A stretch of DNA of 64,000 nucleotides, from assembly GCA_963969495.1 (NCBI GenBank), contig OZ018338.1, positions 45,515,206 to 45,579,205 of the forward strand. The letters run 5' to 3'. This document shows, piece after piece, positions 25,308-35,407 of this stretch. The notes under the pieces are model-generated. The model ran no database searches, was not told the DNA's origin, and worked only from the letters and a program-made list of their open reading frames with translations. The translations under genes were made by a program, and so were the position numbers. Within the stretch, counting starts at the first letter, position 1, and the number at the start of each line of letters is the position of its first letter. This DNA is from Ceratothoa steindachneri. Taxonomy: Eukaryota; Arthropoda; Malacostraca; Isopoda; Cymothoidae.

Positions 25308-26698
25308 TGTCGTAGAATGGGCTCTCGAGGATATACCATATATAACTATTCGTTGAGGGAACTTCTTTAATTATCTTTAGAGTGCGTGGAAGGTCTGGCG
25401 GGCTGATATCATGTATCTTCGATAAGCTTAAGAAGTGGAACTGAGCTCAAGGATAATAATATTGCTATCATTAATAAAATAGAGTTTTATTAATAATAAC
25501 TATCAACAAACACAAAACGGAAAATATTGACATAAACAGAGAATGGAAAGGGTCGTGAAGGCTCGGGCTAATCCGAGGATTAAAGGATTTAAAAAGGTAA
25601 AACAAATATAGAGTTAAAGGGATGGGATGGTTCGCTTAACCATTTAAAGCACAGGATAGAAATGACAAAAGGGGTTTAGTACTCAAAGGTAACGTTTGGC
25701 TTACGTAACTTTATACTTGTTGTGCAGTGGAAGGCGACGTGAAGGAATTTTCGGTCCGCTGGCGAGTTCCAGCCGAAGGGGGGGGGATAAGTTGATCCTG
25801 ACGTGGCGTCTAGGAAATGAGAACCGTTTCTCGACGAACAGCTTGAAGAACAATGGCTGTTCTACGTTGTTCTCTTCTGAACAACCGGGGGGGTGAGAAC
25901 CGTCTCTTGTCTACGGGCTCAAGAACAATGGCTGTTCTAATAATGTTGTTTTCCTCTGAACAACAAGGGGAAAGGGTGAGAACCGTTTCTTAGGCAAAGG
26001 GCTCAAAAGAACAATGGCTCTTCTAACGTTGTTTTCTTCCTGAACAACGAGGGAAGGGGTGAGAACCGTCTCTTGTTTACGGGCTCAAGAACAATGGCTG
26101 TTCTAAGGTTGTTCTCCTCAGAAAAACAAGGGGGGAGGGTGAGAACCGTTTCTTGGCGAACGGCTGAAAAGAACAATGGCTGTTCTACGTTGTTCTCTTC
26201 CTGAACAACGAGGGGGAAGCCTTGAGGACTTGGCGTCATGAAAGGCTCGAACCTTTGGCACTCAAGGGATATTGTCCTCCTCCTGGACAAGTGATGGTGA
26301 ATCTCGAGGTCGAGGTCCCTTGGCGCACAAAGGGAGAGAGGGTCGTGGTGATGTTTCACTACGAAAATCTGGATCTCCAATCTGATCTTAGTGGTAAAGT
26401 TTCCATCTAAATAGTCGAGACACTCCCTTGCGAGGGGGACAATGGAGTGAGAACTTCGAGGGAATGCACAGCCGAGGCTGGAAACAATGCCTTATCTGCC
26501 CATAAGCTTAACTCAATCTGGCGAGGTCGGCGTATGGGGGCAAACGGGGGGACGATAACCTCCTTGTTTAAACATTGACATCCGGTGGCTGCGATAAGGC
26601 GCCAAGCTTCGAAGCGAAGATGCACGTGGTAGCATCGTGGTTTTAAATAATATGTGATAGGAGTTGAAACTAACGCTGCCTCAACCCGTTCTATCACA
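25308..26698 (-). repeat. Left LTR (3' LTR of body A), 1,391 bp
   Basis: It starts TGTCGTAGAA and ends TTCTATCACA (TG...CA with a short inverted end). It carries about five copies of an internal 80-90 bp subrepeat against seven in the other two LTRs, which accounts for the 164-bp length difference. Diagnostic differences from the right LTR include ggaaggtctggcgggctga versus gggttgtctcgtgggccga near the start and cttgcgaggggg versus cttggcgtggggg near 26,430. Its last 230 bp equal those of the middle LTR. Confidence 0.95.
25840..26215. repeat. LTR-internal minisatellite, about 5 units
   Basis: Each 80-90 bp unit contains AGAACAATGGCTGTTCT, an inverted repeat AGAACA/TGTTCT with 5-bp spacing. 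A second inverted repeat (gttgttct ... gaacaac), a G-run and gtgagaaccgt(c/t)tctt follow. Units alternate between two subtypes (tctacgggctcaag and gcgaagggctcaaaag), so the higher-order unit may be a pair. Confidence 0.85.
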
Positions 26699-26712
26699 CC
26701 CCTCCATTTCGG
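26699..26712 (-). other. Candidate polypurine tract, body A
   Basis: On the coding (minus) strand the bases immediately before the 3' LTR read ...aaatggagggg and then TGTGATAG. A purine run abutting the LTR is where plus-strand DNA synthesis primes in LTR elements. The matching site for body B is at 33,437-33,450. Confidence 0.65.
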
Positions 26713-27117
26713 GTGAAGCTGTCACTTCGAAAAAAAGAGAGAAGGGACAACGATAGAGCTCCGTTGTGGGGAACTCGTTTTCTTGTACCAGCCGTACCTT
26801 CCTGCACCTAACTAGTATTACCTCAATACATATGATTATTTTGATCTTTTGATTATAATGGAAAATAATCTTTAATACAAACTTAATAATAAAAATAAAA
26901 GGCATGGAACAATGAAATGATATAAATATAGTACATATGGGCCAAAATAATTTATACGTAATTAATGGGTACAAATATATATACTTACAAAAAAATAGAC
27001 ATTGAGCGTTACAAAATTAAAACTTATACATTAAATAATTATAATACAAGAGAATCTTAATTTAGGTCGTACAAGACGGTATATACCTACATGGAGATAC
27101 TAATCCTATGAATACAA
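26713..27117. other. 3' untranslated part of body A
   Basis: About 400 bp of AT-rich sequence lie between the RNase H stop codon and the polypurine tract. Short frames occur but show no envelope-like gene. The same sequence occupies about 33,451-33,855 in body B. Confidence 0.6.
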
Positions 27118-28480
27118 TTATTTTACGCTATTCGGTAACGCATTCCTACTGAGTGCGTCAGCGACCTGGTTATCCGAACCTTTTATATAATTTATTTTAA
27201 ATTGATACTCTTGCAAGAGTAAACTCCAGCGCATGATTCGGCCGTTGGAGTGTCGCACATTCCTAATATAGGCTAACGGACAGTGGTCGGTTCCTATCTG
27301 AAATTCTTTACCTATCAAGTACATCTTGAATTTGTCTATGACCCAGATAATTGATAGAGCTTCCTTTTCCCTAGTGGCATATCTCTTTTCGCGTGGTAAT
27401 AATTGACGACTAGCATATGCAACTGGATGACTTATGCCGCCATTGTAGCATTGAAGGAGTACACCTCCAATGCCCTCGTTGGACGCGTCGGTCTTAATCC
27501 CAAAGGATTTTTCCTGGTTGGGCAACTTTAAAATGGGCGCAGAAATGAGCTTTCTGTTGAGCTGATTAAAATGGGAAATAGCGACATCATTCCAACGTAG
27601 ACGATCGGGTGAATTCTTTTTTAAAAGGGAGCTAAGGGGCGCCGAAATTGCAGCGAAATTCGGAACGAATCGCCGATAGTACGAAGCTGATTTTAGGAAC
27701 GATCTTAATTGCTTCTTTGTAATCGGAAGGGGCATGCCAGCGATCGCCTTAATCTTATCCTCTTGGGGACACAACTGGCTTTGTACTATTTTGAAACACA
27801 AATATTTGATGGTTTCGTGGGCAAAATGGCATTTGCTGGGGCCAATGGTGAGGCCATTTTCGCGCAGTCGCTCGAAGAGAGCTAATAGGGTGGTTAAATG
27901 GTGACTCCATTCGCGAGTAGCGACGTAGACATTATCAAAGCAAAAGGATACGTTTGGAAGTCCATCTAACAACCTTCTCATGAGACGGTTATAGTTGCTA
28001 CAAGCAGTGACGAGGCCAAAAAGAAGGCGCTTGAATTGCATAAGGCCTTTCTCCGTTGCAAAGGCGGTATACGCTTTCACCTCGGGCCGGAGGGAGATTT
28101 GATAATACGCCTTGCACAAATCGAGTTCTGAGATGAACTTGGCGTTTTCGAAAAGGTGGAGGTTTTGGTCTACCAACGGGATGGGCTTGGCGTCGAACAC
28201 GGATTCGAATTTAACTTCCGGAAGTCAATGCACATCCGATAAGAGCCATCAGGTTTCTTGACCATGACGATTGGGGAACAATAACTAGAGGTGGAAGGTT
28301 CTATGATGTCTAAACTAATTAAATTATCAACTTCGGCGTTAAAGGCTTGGCGTAAATGAATCGGCATGGGATAGGGTTTTGAACGGACGGGTTCTAAGGT
28401 TGTTAATTTGATATCATGCTCGAAACTAGTAGCGCACTCAGGTTTCTCCGAAATAACGTCGTCAAACTGACATAATAGAT
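27118..28480 (-). pseudogene. Reverse transcriptase - RNase H of body A
   Basis: Two overlapping minus-strand frames meet at about 28,170-28,200. The upstream frame ends with RT blocks (ISLDIIEPSTSSYCSPIVMV, KKPDGSYRMCIDFRKLN). The downstream 360-codon frame continues with FISELDLCKAYYQI (first catalytic Asp), MQFKRLLFGLVTA and then FCFDNVYVA, where Ty3/gypsy RTs have a YxDD box. The RNase H follows with Asp-Glu-Asp positions visible in KTDASNEGIGG, REKEALSIIW and GTDHCPL, ending QVADALSRN. The frameshift and the Asp-to-Asn box change make this copy unlikely to polymerise. RT lies downstream of integrase, which is unusual. Confidence 0.92.
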
Positions 28481-28669
28481 CTTGTAGCTGACTCTTTTGA
28501 TGTGGTGTCAGCTGCGCGTCGATATCCAGGTCAGAGGGTTCAAAAGGCTCGCCTGGTAGGGAAGGAAGGGGGTAATCGGCATCAGGTTGGATGCACACTG
28601 TCTGGATTACATTAAGGGACTCCGCGGGGTAATCCTCTTCAAGCGCCGATGTTTCGTTCAGTGCTACGA

Positions 28670-29780
28670 AGGTATCTCCATGGGCGCGCTGGTGGTACTT
28701 TTTCAATAAGTTGACGTGATAGAGCTTATCGCCTGCTGGGGTACCAATGAGGTAATCTACTGGTCCTCGTGCCTCGCGGACCGAGTACGGACCTTTCCAT
28801 TGGCTCAGTAATTTATTACTGGCTGTGGGAAGGAGCAGGAGTACTTCATCACCGGGCTTAAATTTACGATCTTCGGACCTGACATCAAAATAGGTATTGT
28901 ATTTCTCCAAATTGACATCGGCATTTTTATAGGCGATGTTTGCGCATTTCTCGAGCCTCTGGCGTAGGTCCAAGACATAGGCGTAAGATGACTCGAGTTC
29001 TTTATCCAGTTGGGGCTTGATTAACAACTCTTTTAAAATACTGAGTGGCCCGCGTACATTACGTCCATAAAGGAGCTCGAACGGGGCGAAGCCTAATGTA
29101 CGGTGGGGAATTTCCCGATAGGCGAATAGGGCGACCAGGATATATCGGTGCCATTCGCCGGGCTGCTCAGCACAGATCTTCTTAATAATCGATTTTAAAT
29201 TTCTATTTAATTTCTCACACATCCCGTTTGTCTGTGGCCGGAAGGGGGTGGTAAAAAGGGGCTTTACCATGAGCGGCTTCCCCACGTACTCCATCAACTC
29301 AGAGGTGAATTGTCGGCCTCTATCGGAGAGTATTTCCTTGGGGACGCCTAACCTTGAAAAGATGGAAATCAGGGGCCTCGGCGCAAGAAATACTGTCGAT
29401 TCAAGGAAGGGGGACAGCCTCGGGAAAATGGGTAGCAAAGTCTACCAAGGTGAAAATGTAGCTGTGCCCTTCGCTCGAAGGGGGGTGGATAGGGCCAACC
29501 AGGTCGATGGCCACTCTGGAGAAGGGTTCAGTAATGACTGGTCCCCTTTGTAAGGGAGCAGGTTTGACCCGCCCCTTAGCGGACGTCTTCTGGCACACAT
29601 CGCACGATCGACAATGCTTTGAGAGGTCAGCTGCAGCACTCGGCCAATAAAAATATTTAAAAATGCGCTGGCCCGTTTTAGTGTGACTAATATGACCGGA
29701 AAAAATGCTGTCATGAGCCACTTTGAGCACTATAGGGACATGGTATCGTGGAAGGCATAGGACAGTCTCCGTGTCCTGGT
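28670..29780 (-). pseudogene. Integrase of body A (upstream of RT)
   Basis: The HHCC zinc-binding part (HDSIFSGH ... CRSCDVCQK) and the first core Asp (AIDLVGP) lie in the 250-codon frame 30,153-29,401. A frameshift at about 29,401-29,438 leads into a 422-codon frame. That frame holds the second Asp (LSDRGRQFTSEL), the Glu (GMCEKLN) and a carboxy-terminal GPY/F module (SQWKGPYSV ... YHVNLLKKY). The same 422-codon frame runs on, without interruption, into the RT amino end. This continuity is the direct evidence for IN-before-RT order. Integrase inserts the cDNA; all three core acidic residues are present, but the frameshift breaks the protein. Confidence 0.92.
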
Positions 29781-29949
29781 TTTGGGCCTTATCCCATAAG
29801 GGTGTTAGTGCTTCACACTCCTTTTGTGCCATCCTAAAGTCCTGGTTTAGGATCTCCGAGAATTCTGACGGTATCGGGGTTTTGAGGAGGGCGGACTCCT
29901 GGGCTTCCTTCTTAGCTCGACCTCGAGTAAGGGTAGCCTGGGACACAGG

Positions 29950-30300
29950 GTCGGAGCTTACTTGAGGGCTCTGTCCTATAGGTACAGAACAGAATTTTAT
30001 GGGTGCTGAAATGACTTCAGCCCAGCCATCATAATATTGACACTGCAGGTAACATCTAACAACGGGGAATCGGTTCGCCCGCCCAAGATAGTCATGTACC
30101 ACCGCAAATTTTTCGTGGTTAGGGTCAACTGGGGGGAGGAGTTCGTCGGACACGATGAAACACGTACATCCTGTGTCCCTGACGAGAGTCGATACTCGGC
30201 AGCCGTTTACGCTGCCGTCCTACAAATTTCAAAGTTCCTGGTGAACTTTTATCAAAAATAAAATTTACCTGGTGTCCTGACGGAGGGAGAGAAGTTGCTG
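29950..30300 (-). pseudogene. Aspartic protease of body A
   Basis: Minus-strand sequence at about 30,210-30,120 encodes RVSTLVRDTGCTCFIVSDEL, with the DTG catalytic triplet of retroviral-type proteases. Next comes a conserved NRFPVVRCYLQCQY stretch. A frame change near 30,210-30,230 separates it from the zinc-knuckle frame upstream. It normally cleaves the Gag-Pol polyprotein. It lies between gag and integrase. The diverged cousin near 54.1 kb has the same LVRDTGCTC core. Confidence 0.8.
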
Positions 30301-30359
30301 CTTGGGTCTGCACCACCGGGGGAGCCGGGGTGGCATTAATCTGGTGAACTTGGTGGGCT

Positions 30360-31472
30360 GGTCCGCTTTTAAGCCTAGAATTTTGGGGGCAATTCCAGCT
30401 CATGTGGTTTTCAACACCACAGGTGAAGCATATAATTGGTCGCTTCAGGAAGAGAGATGGGGAGAAATCTTAACGGGAGGTTTGGAGTCCCGTTTGTTGG
30501 TTTTGGGGAAAGAAGTTTTGGGGTTTTACGGGGCCCGGAAACTTTGTCAGCTTTCCTGGGAAGAGGCGCGAATCCTTCCTTCTTTCCTGCTTTAGGGGTT
30601 GGTGAGAAGTTCGATTCTCCTTTGGGTATAAATTATGGCTTGCGGCATAGACATCCGCTTCTTCGGTACATTCTTTAACGGTCTGGCACCGACGATCCTT
30701 GACGAACGCGCGGATCTCCGTCGGGAGAGACGCCCAAAATTGATCTCGCAACACGAAGTCTGTTAAGGACTCCTAGTTCGGATCAAACCTTTGAGGATTC
30801 TAACCAGAATTTAAAATTCCTCTGAAGAATGTATCCGAATTGACGGAACGTCTGTCCGGGTTTAATACGACCTCCTGGAAATTCTTGGCGGTAGAAATCG
30901 GGAGTCATATTATAAGCGGCCAATAACTCAGCTTTTAAGGTGCTGTAGTTAATTCTACACTCAGATGGTAAAGATATAAAAATTTCGCGCAATTTACAAT
31001 TTAACAGGGAAAGTAATCTGGCTACACCTTCAACCTCCAGATCCATGTTATTGATTTCGAGGATCTTTTCGAAGTGCGCTAAAAATGCTCCGAAATCCTC
31101 TCCATCCTTGAAATTGGGGAGCTTTAGTGAGAGATTGGGGGGGCTTCGGAACAGGAACTGACTGACTGTATCTCTGGTTTAACACGAGCTAATTCAATCT
31201 GATGATGAAGCTTAGCTTGTCTTATCCGTTCCTCTCTTTCTCTTTCTTCTCGTTGGATTTTTTTCCCTTTCTCTTTCTTCTCTTTGGATTTCTCTTTCTT
31301 CTCGTTGGATTTCTCTTTCTGGTTCTTCTCGTTGTATTTCTCTCTCTCGTTCTTCTCGTTGTATTTATCTTTCTCTTTCTGTTCTTTGTTCGTCTTGAAC
31401 GTATCCAATTAGTTCTTTCCCAGAAAGTCCCAAGAACTCTCCTTGCGCTTTAAAGATTTCGAACTGGGTCAT
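30360..31472 (-). pseudogene. Gag of body A
   Basis: I place the start at the ATG at 31,472-31,470 because the cousin element shares the downstream GLSGKxLI stretch. A Lys/Glu-rich coiled segment follows (31,408-31,200; YNEKNEREK/YNEKNQKEK-like repeats). Then come a capsid-like part (31,046-30,783; YNMTPDFYRQEF) and LRDQFWASLPTEIRAFV (30,754 onward). A CCHC zinc knuckle ends the region (CFTCGVENHMSWNC, about 30,430-30,385). Breaks include a stop after the first 34 codons, a frameshift at about 30.79 kb and a TAG at about 30.77 kb. Gag would form the particle and bind RNA. Confidence 0.8.
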
Positions 31473-31803
31473 CTTTGCACTTGGGGCGCACTAGTCAACC
31501 AACTAAAATTCCTTGCAACAAGAATTATGCCTCTATAGAATTAGCCTACCTAAATATGGGCACTGACCTATTCGTACTTGGTTTCTCGATCTAAATAACC
31601 ACTGACTAAAATCACAAAAAAACACAAAGAAATAATTATAACAGTTCCTTGAGCTACTCCAGCTTCTTAAGTTTCCCCCCAAAATGGATAGCAATTGTTA
31701 ATACAAAAGGGAACTACTATACTCTATTATTGTTACGAATAACACTATGCTTTACTCGACTGAGACCAGTGTTTGCAAAGATATAGCGTTAAACCTTACA
31801 CAC

Positions 31804-31812
31804 CTGATACCA
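31804..31812 (-). other. Candidate primer-binding site, body A
   Basis: The minus strand reads TGGTATCAG, a typical tRNA 3'-end complement starting TGG. It lies about 69 bp from the 5' LTR instead of directly next to it, because an (AT)n tract has expanded between them. The tRNA is not assigned. The body B copy is at 38,542-38,550. Confidence 0.55.
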
Positions 31813-31822
31813 AATTTAAATA

Positions 31823-31823
<1 letters not shown>

Positions 31824-31881
<58 letters not shown>
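31824..31881. repeat. (AT)n microsatellite between primer site and 5' LTR, body A
   Basis: Uninterrupted (TA)n ends exactly at the LTR TG. The equivalent tract of body B (38,562-38,615) is 4 bp shorter, and this is the only length difference I found between the bodies. Confidence 0.95.
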
Positions 31882-31885
<4 letters not shown>

Positions 31886-33436
31886 GTAGAATGGACTCTT
31901 GACGATATACCATATATAACTATTCGTTGAGGGAACTTCTTTAATTATCTTTAGAGTGCGTGGGTTGTCTCGTGGGCCGATATTATGTATCTTCGATATG
32001 CTTAAGAAGTGTAACTGAGCTCAAGGATAATAATATTGCTATCATTAATAAAATAGAGTTGTATTAATAATAACTATCAACAAACACAAGACGAAAAATA
32101 TTGACATAAACAGAGAATGGAAAGGGTCGTGGGGGCTCGGGCTAATCCAATGATTAAAGGATTTAAAAAGGTAAAACAAATTCAGAGTTAAAGGGATGGG
32201 ATGGTTTGCTAAACCATTTAAAGCACAGGATAGAATTGACAAAAGGGGTTTAGTACTCAAAGGTAACGTTTGGCTTACGTAACTTTATACTAGTTTTGCA
32301 GTGGAAGGCGACGTGAAGGAATTTTCGGTCCGCTGGCGAGTTCCAGCCGAAGGGGGGGGGGATAAGTTGATCCTGACGTGGCGTCTAGGGAATGAGAACC
32401 GTTTCTCGACGAACGGCTTGAAGAACAATGGCTGTTCTACGTTGTTCTCTTCTGAACAACCAGGGGGGGGAGTGAGAACCGTCTCTTGTCTACGGGCTCA
32501 AGAACAATGGCTGTTCTAATTTTGTTCTCCCCTGAACAACAAGGGGGAAGGGTGAGAACTGTTTCTTAGGCGAAGGCTTAAAAGAACAATGGCTGTTCTA
32601 CGTTGTTCTTTTCTGAACAACAGGGGGAGGGTGAGAACCGTCTCTTGTCTACGGGCTCAAGACCAATGGCTGTTCTAATGTTGTTCTCCTCTGATCAACA
32701 AGGGGGAAGGGTAAGAACCGTTTCTTGGTGAAGGGCTCAAAAGAACAATGGCTGTTCTACGTTGTTCTCTTCTGAACAACAGGGAAGGGGGGGGGGTGAG
32801 AACCGTCTCTTGTCTACGGGCTCAAGAACAATGGCTGTTCTAATGTTGTTCTCCTCTGAACAACAAGGGGGAAGGGTAAGAACCGTTTCTTGGCGAAGGT
32901 CTCAAAAGAACAATGGCTGTTCTACGTTGTTCTCTTCCTGAACAACGAGGGGGAAGCCTTGAGGACTTGGCGTCACGAAAGGCTCGAACCTTTGGCACTC
33001 AAGGGATATTGTCCTCCTTCTGGACAAGTGATGGTGAATCTCGAGGTTGAGGTCCCTTGGCACACAAAGGGAGAGAGGGTCGTGGTGATGTTTCACGACG
33101 AAAATCTGGATCTCTAATCTGATCTTAGTGGTAAAGTTTCCATCTAAATAGTCGAGACACTCCCTTGGCGTGGGGGACAATGGAGTGAGAACTTCGAGGG
33201 AATGCACAGCCGAGGCTGGAAACAATGCCTTATCTGCCCATAAGCTTAACTCAATCTGGCGAGGTCGGCGTATGGGGGCAAACGGGGGGACGATAACCTC
33301 CTTGTTTAAACATTGACATCCGGTGGCTGCGATAAGGCGCCAAGCTTCGAAGCGAAGATGCACGTGGTAGCATCGTGGTTTTAAATAATATGTGATAGGA
33401 GTTGAAACTAACGCTGCCTCAACCCGTTCTATCACA
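31882..33436 (-). repeat. Middle LTR (5' LTR of A and 3' LTR of B), 1,555 bp, mosaic
   Basis: Up to about 33,171 it carries every diagnostic variant of the right LTR (seven subrepeats, gggttgtctcgtgggccga, cttggcgtggggg). From 33,220 onward it carries the left LTR's variants (ggctggaaacaatgccttatc, gggggcaaacgggggg). The switch therefore lies in a shared stretch of about 48 bp at 33,171-33,219. The only difference from the right LTR that I noticed in the left part is ctcttgacg versus ctctcgacg near the start. Confidence 0.95.
32415..32950. repeat. LTR-internal minisatellite, about 7 units
   Basis: Same unit as in the left LTR but about seven copies, one with agaccaatgg instead of agaacaatgg. 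The identical array recurs at 39,149-39,684 in the right LTR. The array lies in the middle of the LTR, upstream of the left/right switch point. Confidence 0.85.
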
Positions 33437-33450
33437 CCCCTCCATTTCGG
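33437..33450 (-). other. Candidate polypurine tract, body B
   Basis: Same purine run next to the 3' LTR as at 26,699-26,712. Confidence 0.6.
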
Positions 33451-33855
33451 GTGAAGCTGTCACTTCGAAAAAAAGAGAGAAGGGACAACGATAGAGCTCC
33501 GTTGTGGGGAACTCGTTTTCTTGTACCAGCCGTACCTTCCTGCACCTAACTAGTATTACCTCAATACATATGATTATTTTGATCTTTTGATTATAATGGA
33601 AAATAATCTTTAATACAAACTTAATAATAAAAATAAAAGGCATGGAACAATGAAATGATATAAATATAGTACATATGGGCCAAAATAATTTATACGTAAT
33701 TAATGGGTACAAATATATATACTTACAAAAAAATAGACATTGAGCGTTACAAAATTAAAACTTATACATTAAATAATTATAATACAAGAGAATCTTAATT
33801 TAGGTCGTACAAGACGGTATATACCTACATGGAGATACTAATCCTATGAATACAA

Positions 33856-35218
33856 TTATTTTACGCTATTCGGTAACGCATTCCTACTGAGTGCGTCAGC
33901 GACCTGGTTATCCGAACCTTTTATATAATTTATTTTAAATTGATACTCTTGCAAGAGTAAACTCCAGCGCATGATTCGGCCGTTGGAGTGTCGCACATTC
34001 CTAATATAGGCTAACGGACAGTGGTCGGTTCCTATCTGAAATTCTTTACCTATCAAGTACATCTTGAATTTGTCTATGACCCAGATAATTGATAGAGCTT
34101 CCTTTTCCCTAGTGGCATATCTCTTTTCGCGTGGTAATAATTGACGACTAGCATATGCAACTGGATGACTCATGCCGCCATTGTAGCATTGAAGGAGTAC
34201 ACCTCCAATGCCCTCGTTGGACGCGTCGGTCTTAATCCCAAAGGATTTTTCCTGGTTGGGCAACTTTAAAATGGGCGCAGAAATGAGCTTTCTGTTGAGC
34301 TGATTAAAATGGGAAATAGCGACATCATTCCAACGTAGACGATCGGGTGAATTCTTTTTTAAAAGGGAGCTAAGGGGCGCCGAAATTGCAGCGAAATTCG
34401 GAACGAATCGCCGATAGTACGAAGCTGATTTTAGGAACGATCTTAATTGCTTCTTTGTAATCGGAAGGGGCATGCCAGCGATCGCCTTAATCTTATCCTC
34501 TTGGGGACACAACTGGCTTTGTACTATTTTGAAACACAAATATTTGATGGTTTCGTGGGCAAAATGGCATTTGCTGGGGCCAATGGTGAGGCCATTTTCG
34601 CGCAGTCGCTCGAAGAGAGCTAATAGGGTGGTTAAATGGTGACTCCATTCGCGAGTAGCGACGTAGACATTATCAAAGCAAAAGGATACGTTTGGAAGTC
34701 CATCTAACAACCTTCTCATGAGACGGTTATAGTTGCTACAAGCAGTGACGAGGCCAAAAAGAAGGCGCTTGAATTGCATAAGGCCTTTCTCCGTTGCAAA
34801 GGCGGTATACGCTTTCACCTCGGGCCGGAGGGAGATTTGATAATACGCCTTGCACAAATCGAGTTCTGAGATGAACTTGGCGTTTTCGAAAAGGTGGAGG
34901 TTTTGGTCTACCAACGGGATGGGCTTGGCGTCGAACACGGATTCGAATTTAACTTCCGGAAGTCAATGCACATCCGATAAGAGCCATCAGGTTTCTTGAC
35001 CATGACGATTGGGGAACAATAACTAGAGGTGGAAGGTTCTATGATGTCTAAACTAATTAAATTATCAACTTCGGCGTTAAAGGCTTGGCGTAAATGAATC
35101 GGCATGGGATAGGGTTTTGAACGGACGGGTTCTAAGGTTGTTAATTTGATATCATGCTCGAAACTAGTAGCGCACTCAGGTTTCTCCGAAATAACGTCGT
35201 CAAACTGACATAATAGAT
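33856..35218 (-). pseudogene. Reverse transcriptase - RNase H of body B
   Basis: This is the same two-frame structure as in body A, offset by 6,738 bp, with the same frameshift near 34,908-34,938 and the same CFDN in place of the YxDD box. The only coding difference noticed is Met for Ile in the RNase H part (NGGMSHP versus NGGISHP). Shared lesions mean it was already broken before A and B separated. Confidence 0.92.
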
Positions 35219-35407
35219 CTTGTAGCTGACTCTTTTGATGTGGTGTCAGCTGCGCGTCGATATCCAGGTCAGAGGGTTCAAAAGGCTCGCCTGGTAGGGA
35301 AGGAAGGGGGTAATCGGCATCAGGTTGGATGCACACTGTCTGGATTACATTAAGGGACTCCGCGGGGTAATCCTCTTCAAGCGCCGATGTTTCGTTCAGT
35401 GCTACGA

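Larger units (their letters stand above)
21974..25639. repeat. 3,666-bp tandem segmental duplication, unit 2
   Basis: This is the second unit. Its LTR part continues past 25,640 into the full left LTR of the retrotransposon pair, whereas unit 1's LTR part stops at the junction. The retrotransposon LTR was therefore already in place when the duplication happened. Confidence 0.95.

Noticed and set aside
26681..26974. 97-codon frame between RNase H and the 3' LTR as a possible envelope gene
   Set aside because: It overlaps the LTR edge, is short and has no signal peptide, cysteine pattern or fusion motif. The AT-rich frame looks like chance.
31202..31453. Hydrophobic Phe/Leu-rich plus-strand frame that looks like membrane segments
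   Set aside because: It is the complement of the Lys/Glu-rich gag repeat; the T/C-rich strand gives Phe/Leu/Ser by default.
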